Below are positions 60,171-64,000 of a DNA stretch of 64,000 bases, in pieces. The notes under the pieces are model-generated. The model searched no databases. It was not told the origin of the DNA and saw only the letters and a program-made list of their open reading frames with translations. A program made the position numbers and the translations under genes. The stretch is taken from positions 51,746,917 through 51,810,916 of the forward strand of contig CM075773.1 of assembly GCA_037974665.1 (NCBI GenBank), given 5' to 3'. The DNA comes from Ehretia macrophylla. Taxonomy: Eukaryota > Streptophyta > Magnoliopsida > Boraginales > Ehretiaceae. Numbering within the stretch: position 1 is the first letter of the stretch; each line of letters opens with the position of its first letter.

Positions 60171-61345
60171 GTTGTATAATAAATGTTGTATTTTTAAAAG
60201 TAATGTAAAATTTTTATGTTGTTTATAATGTTGCATTATAATTCTTTCATTTAATTTTTCGTTAAATTTAACAGAAAGTGACATACACACACTTTTAATG
60301 TAATTAAGAATTACACAAAGCATTAGCACTCATATTGATAGATTAAAATACCCTTATATTCTTTCTAAATTTTCTTTCTTTCATTTTTTTTTTTTTTCAT
60401 TTTCACTCTTCTTCTTCCTCACCTCTAGCACATCCCACCATTACATATCTCCATCATAAATAATTTTAGATATGCAACATTAATAATCTTTTGAAAATTC
60501 TCATAATCTATAAATAATTTTCATATAGGAATTGAACCTTAAGATTGACTTTTAAATTAAATCTTATTTCTTTTTCAAAGTTTCATGACTTTAAATGGTT
60601 ATTTTGTGTATTAGTTTGATGGATTTCGTGCTAATAAATTCATTGATGGTTGGTGGAGGTGATTGCAGTGGCAGAGGTAGTGGATGAAGATGGTGAAAGG
60701 AATGGTGGAGATGGAGTAAAGTGGTGGTTGCTGTAATGCGAAAGACAATATATATATAAAATTTTGTGATCCTCCAACACTAAGCAAGACATATAGTTTA
60801 GTGGTTAAGTAACTTGTGAATAATGTGAAGGATTTGTGTTTGAACCTCTTCAATGGCAAAATTGTATTAAATACTTTGATATCTTTATTGGTATGCTTGC
60901 CACATGGCATTATTTTATTGGCAGTCCAAAAAAAGTAATCTTCAACCTCAGATATGCAGAATTTTAAGTCATGAAAAGAAAAAACTTCTAAAATTCATAT
61001 TTTTTTCAATTTTTATTCAAATCGCATGAAACTTGAAGTATTAGATTCATGATTTCAAGTAGAATGAAAAGAAATAAAATTTACTATAAAATTATTCTGA
61101 TCAAAATATCGTTAACGTGATTAATAATAATAAAGGAAATTTAAAAATAAAAATACAAAATATTTTTATTTAATTGAGGTAATTTTGTCTTTTATAGCTT
61201 TTAACGAACAAATTTTAACAGATATTTGGATTGGGGAGAGTGTACATCATTATGTATAACATAGGGGGTTTTACGCTACTTTTCAAAATATAGGGTTTAT
61301 TATGCAACTTTTGCAAAATATAAAAGGGTATGGTGCATTTTATTC
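60171..61345. mobile_element. Large inverted-repeat element, 1.2 kb, left end truncated
   Basis: 60171-60330 (GTTGTATAATAAATGTTGTA, TTTTTAAAAGTAATGTAAAA, CGTTAAATTTAACAGAAAGT) is inverted at 61180-61309 (TTTTACGCTACTTTTCAAAA, TTATTATGCAACTTTTGC, TAACGAACAAATTTTAACAG). The right arm continues about 35 bp further, so the left arm seems shortened. The interior holds a GTGG-rich stretch (60645-60735) and a tRNA-like segment at 60787-60855, but no ORF with a known domain. The arms resemble those of the M1 family at 19.4 and 26.5 kb. Confidence 0.6.
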
Positions 61346-61860
61346 CCCCATAGTATTGTAACTTGAAAGAAAATTTAGTATAGATATTGAGAAGCCTTCT
61401 CTTTCATTATCGATATATTGGAACATCTTTCTCCTTTGCATAGTAAATTTATTCAATTGCTCCATAGATATAGGCATACCCAAATTTCGAAATTCTTATG
61501 TATTCTCGCAATATTATTTTCTTGTTTCTTTTTCCTATATCTCTGTTGCATCCAATTAATTAATAATTATTCAACCCTTCAGCACAACATGATGGTAGGG
61601 AAAGCATTTGCAAATGCATTTGAATTTTTTGAACAAATTCAATGACATGATTAGAAATGGAGAACCTACGAAGATGCCTTAACACGGATTATATCTAGAA
61701 TGTGATAGCGCAACATCTTTAGACAAAGAGAGATTTAAGAATTTATTTTAATAAAAATTACAACATACAATTTAAAACACGTATACAAAATTATTTTTCC
61801 AGTGGAGTCAAAATAAAAACACTCTGATGGTACATCTACCCCTGTCTAAGGACCTGAAAT

Positions 61861-64000
61861 TTAGATTCTTCTCCTAGCAGCATGCCTGTGGTGATGATTT
61901 TGTCTTGCTTTGATCATATCAAAATATCCAATGGCATAAGCAACTGCAAGTGTTGAAAAGAACCCAACAGGGTAACCAATTCCTGCAAATTTCCATGAAA
62001 ACCATGTTTCTTCAGATGCTTCAATGTCTAAATCTGGTAGTTGTGGTGCTGGTGGTATAAGTTCACAAGGGACCTGGATTTGTATACCACATAATCCACT
62101 ATTGTTAGCATAGTAGTCTGGGCCAATTAGTGTGTTCATTTGAGGACTTTCTGGAATACGGCCTGAAAGCTTATTGTTGCTCACGTCCAACCAATTGATC
62201 TCCAAAAGCTTCACAAAAGTTTGTGGTATTTCACCGGACAGATTATTATGTGACAAATCCAAGGTCTCTACACTCTTTAATTCACCAAAAGACATAGGAA
62301 TTTCTCCAGAGAATGAGTTGTATGAAAGGTTCAACAACTTTAGATCTTTGAGAGCACCTAATGAAGAAGGAATCTCGCCTGATAAATGATTTTTGGATAG
62401 GTCTAACAAAGAATAAATTGCAAGGTTTCGACGTGATAGACCTTGTTTTGATTTCTTCCAGTTAACTATGAGATCGTTGAACACTACTAGGTCTCTAGTT
62501 GCTATGAACTCACTAAGATCAATAGGAATTTGGGGGAGGTCAAAGATACTTGAGGAGATGTATGGAGTATTAACCATACCAGTGAGATTGCCTAAGCTTA
62601 ATGGAATACACCCGTTAAGGTGGTTGTTGGATAGGTCCAAAAGTCGAAGGCTTGAAAGATTAGATAGATTGTCAGAAATTGAACCCTCAAGGGAATTGTT
62701 TCGAAAGTTTAGCACTTGCAGATTGTATAACTCAGAAAGAAATGCTGGAATTTCACCAGTAATATTGTTGTCGTGGAGATCAAGATGTTCAAGCAGATGG
62801 AAATTGGTAAGATTATTGGGCAAATGTCCCGAAAAATCATTTTGACCCAAAGACAACATAATTATGTTTTTACCGAAAGTAAAAGTTGGTATCTCACCTG
62901 AAAATTTATTTGAAGATAAATCAACATATGAAAGGACTTCTGAGTTAAACCTTGGGAGCTTGTTATCGGAAAAATTGTTGTTCGACAAATCTAGCAATAC
63001 TAGGAAAGACAAATTTGAGAGGGACTGCGGTACTGACCCTGATAAATTATTGTCCGAAAGAATTAGGACGCTTATACCTCTTGCATCACCAATATTTTCT
63101 GGCAATTCCCCACTAAATTTATTCCGTGAGAGATCAAGTACTGCCAAACTTTCAGACTGAAACAAACTTGCGGGTAAAATACCTGTAAGCTTGTTATCAG
63201 ATAAAATCAAAATGCTTGCGGAGTCATTAGTTAGCCAGATTGGCAAGGTTCCTTCCAGCTTATTGCCACTCAAGTCCAAAATATTAACCTTTGTTTTGGA
63301 AAGCCATTGAGGAATAGGCCCTGTAATTTTACAAGAACTCAGTGACAACTCCCTTAGATTACCTTTAGGAACAACGTTGTCATTGCTATTCCATGTAAGC
63401 TTGTTTCCTCCTAGGTATAATGACGTCATGTTCTCGAGCTCTACCAACCCCGATGGAATCTGACCTGTTAGTTGATTGTTGTGAAGCTGAAGGAATTCCA
63501 ATCCCTCCAACTTTTGTATAGATGGTGGTATCCTGCCAGAGAGTTGATTGTTGTCAAGCATAATTCTTGTCAATTTCTCCATCTTTTGTATAGATGCTGG
63601 TATCACACCTGTGAGGTAATTGTTACTCAAGTCCAGATATGACATGTTCAACATGTTCCCTATTTCAGCTGGAATCTCACCTAAGAGTGAGTTGTTTCCG
63701 AGGTCTAAAAATTCCAGCTTTGTCAAGCTCGAAATTGACAAGGGTATCTCACCTTTAAACCTGTTATTGCCCAACGTCAAGGTTTGCAGCTGAGTAAGAT
63801 TCCCAATTTCTGGAGGAATATTTCCTTGGAGAAAATTCCCATCAATTTGCAGAAACTTCAAATTTTTTAGATTACCAACATCACTACTTAGTTTCCCTTC
63901 AAATGAGTTATAATTCATGCCAAGATGTTGAAGATAACTTAAATTAAAAAGCTGTTGAGGAATTGCACCATTGAAATTGTTCCCTGAGAGATCAAGATAA
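61861..64000 (-). CDS. LRR receptor-like protein (RLP46-like), 3' part, cut by the window edge
   Basis: Open frame of 712 codons to the stop at 61861, still open at the window end, so the N-terminus and signal peptide lie outside. The visible part has about 20 or more extracellular LRRs of the plant type (LxxLxLxxNxLSGxIP). These are interrupted by an island (DLPQIPIDLSEFIATRDLVV, then NWKKSKQGLSRRNLAIYSLL) and followed by about four more LRRs ending NNSGLCGIQ. Then come an acidic juxtamembrane stretch (PDLDIEASEETW), one membrane span (FAGIGYPVGFFSTLAVAYAI) and a short basic tail (KARQNHHHRHAARRRI). There is no kinase domain, so it is a receptor-like protein that would need a partner kinase such as SOBIR1. 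Members sense pathogen or developmental signals at the cell surface; the ligand is unknown. The order of LRRs and island fits RLP46. No frame break seen. Confidence 0.93.
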   Translation of the reverse strand, partial: YLDLSGNNFNGAIPQQLFNLSYLQHLGMNYNSFEGKLSSDVGNLKNLKFLQIDGNFLQGNIPPEIGNLTQLQTLTLGNNRFKGEIPLSISSLTKLEFLDLGNNSLLGEIPAEIGNMLNMSYLDLSNNYLTGVIPASIQKMEKLTRIMLDNNQLSGRIPPSIQKLEGLEFLQLHNNQLTGQIPSGLVELENMTSLYLGGNKLTWNSNDNVVPKGNLRELSLSSCKITGPIPQWLSKTKVNILDLSGNKLEGTLPIWLTNDSASILILSDNKLTGILPASLFQSESLAVLDLSRNKFSGELPENIGDARGISVLILSDNNLSGSVPQSLSNLSFLVLLDLSNNNFSDNKLPRFNSEVLSYVDLSSNKFSGEIPTFTFGKNIIMLSLGQNDFSGHLPNNLTNFHLLEHLDLHDNNITGEIPAFLSELYNLQVLNFRNNSLEGSISDNLSNLSSLRLLDLSNNHLNGCIPLSLGNLTGMVNTPYISSSIFDLPQIPIDLSEFIATRDLVVFNDLIVNWKKSKQGLSRRNLAIYSLLDLSKNHLSGEIPSSLGALKDLKLLNLSYNSFSGEIPMSFGELKSVETLDLSHNNLSGEIPQTFVKLLEINWLDVSNNKLSGRIPESPQMNTLIGPDYYANNSGLCGIQIQVPCELIPPAPQLPDLDIEASEETWFSWKFAGIGYPVGFFSTLAVAYAIGYFDMIKARQNHHHRHAARRRI

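Noticed and set aside
61418-61645. Plus-strand 75-codon frame with a hydrophobic middle
   Set aside because: Starts with TTG rather than ATG and has no motif or promoter context; likely chance.
62174-63160. Three plus-strand frames opposite the LRR gene
   Set aside because: Antisense shadows created by the regular LRR codon pattern.
1-64000. CRISPR-like arrays, operons or a defence-gene cluster
   Set aside because: The tandem repeats found (e.g. 34811, 40240) are degenerate and lack regular unique spacers. The sequence is plainly plant nuclear DNA with spliced genes.

Overview
The window looks like plant nuclear DNA, most likely from a eudicot. It is AT-rich, its genes have many short exons with GT-AG introns, and its families are plant-typical: a subfamily Ia bHLH factor, an LRR receptor-like protein, ankyrin-PGG and NB-ARC relics, and CACTA/Ptta-type transposase relics. 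I see nothing bacterial, organellar or viral, and no rRNA or functional tRNA gene. The species cannot be named from the sequence.

Four loci look functional, all on the minus strand. (1) 21025-21795 is a single-exon CDS of 256 codons from a family I do not recognise. It has a TATA box and an apparent 5'UTR intron. (2) 41007-43670 is a three-exon bHLH71-like transcription factor of 333 aa. (3) 49818-59752 is a complete 16-exon gene for the GPI-anchor inositol acyltransferase GWT1/PIG-W, 466 aa. No single exon exceeds 153 nt, so the gene was rebuilt by joining 16 exons whose splice phases all agree. (4) 61861-64000 is the 3' part of an LRR receptor-like protein gene whose 5' end lies beyond the window. 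These four genes have no evident shared pathway.

Layout. 1-8.3 kb holds a repeat copy, two decayed CACTA-type transposase ORFs, an ankyrin-PGG pseudogene and an NB-ARC fragment. 8.3-31 kb is a nest of non-autonomous transposons: several copies of one unclassified repeat (called R here), MITEs inserted into R and into each other, a small tRNA-derived SINE with perfect target-site duplications, and a split local duplication whose compact copy (18 kb) serves as an empty-site reference for its expanded partner (21.9-28.9 kb). The unknown gene sits inside this zone. 31.5-33.4 kb is a 1.88-kb solo LTR with a perfect 5-bp target duplication. 33.5-41 kb is mostly gene-free, with a Stowaway-like MITE, a TRIM LTR with its primer-binding site, and tandem repeats. 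41-64 kb is the gene-rich part, with a Tourist-like MITE, a LINE tail and a Mutator-like MITE between the genes.

I found no operon-like or defence-system-like arrangement and no clear new molecular system. The most informative items are the unrecognised gene, the duplication with natural empty sites, and the set of elements with exact target-site duplications. Every family name rests on motif recognition by eye. No database search was run.
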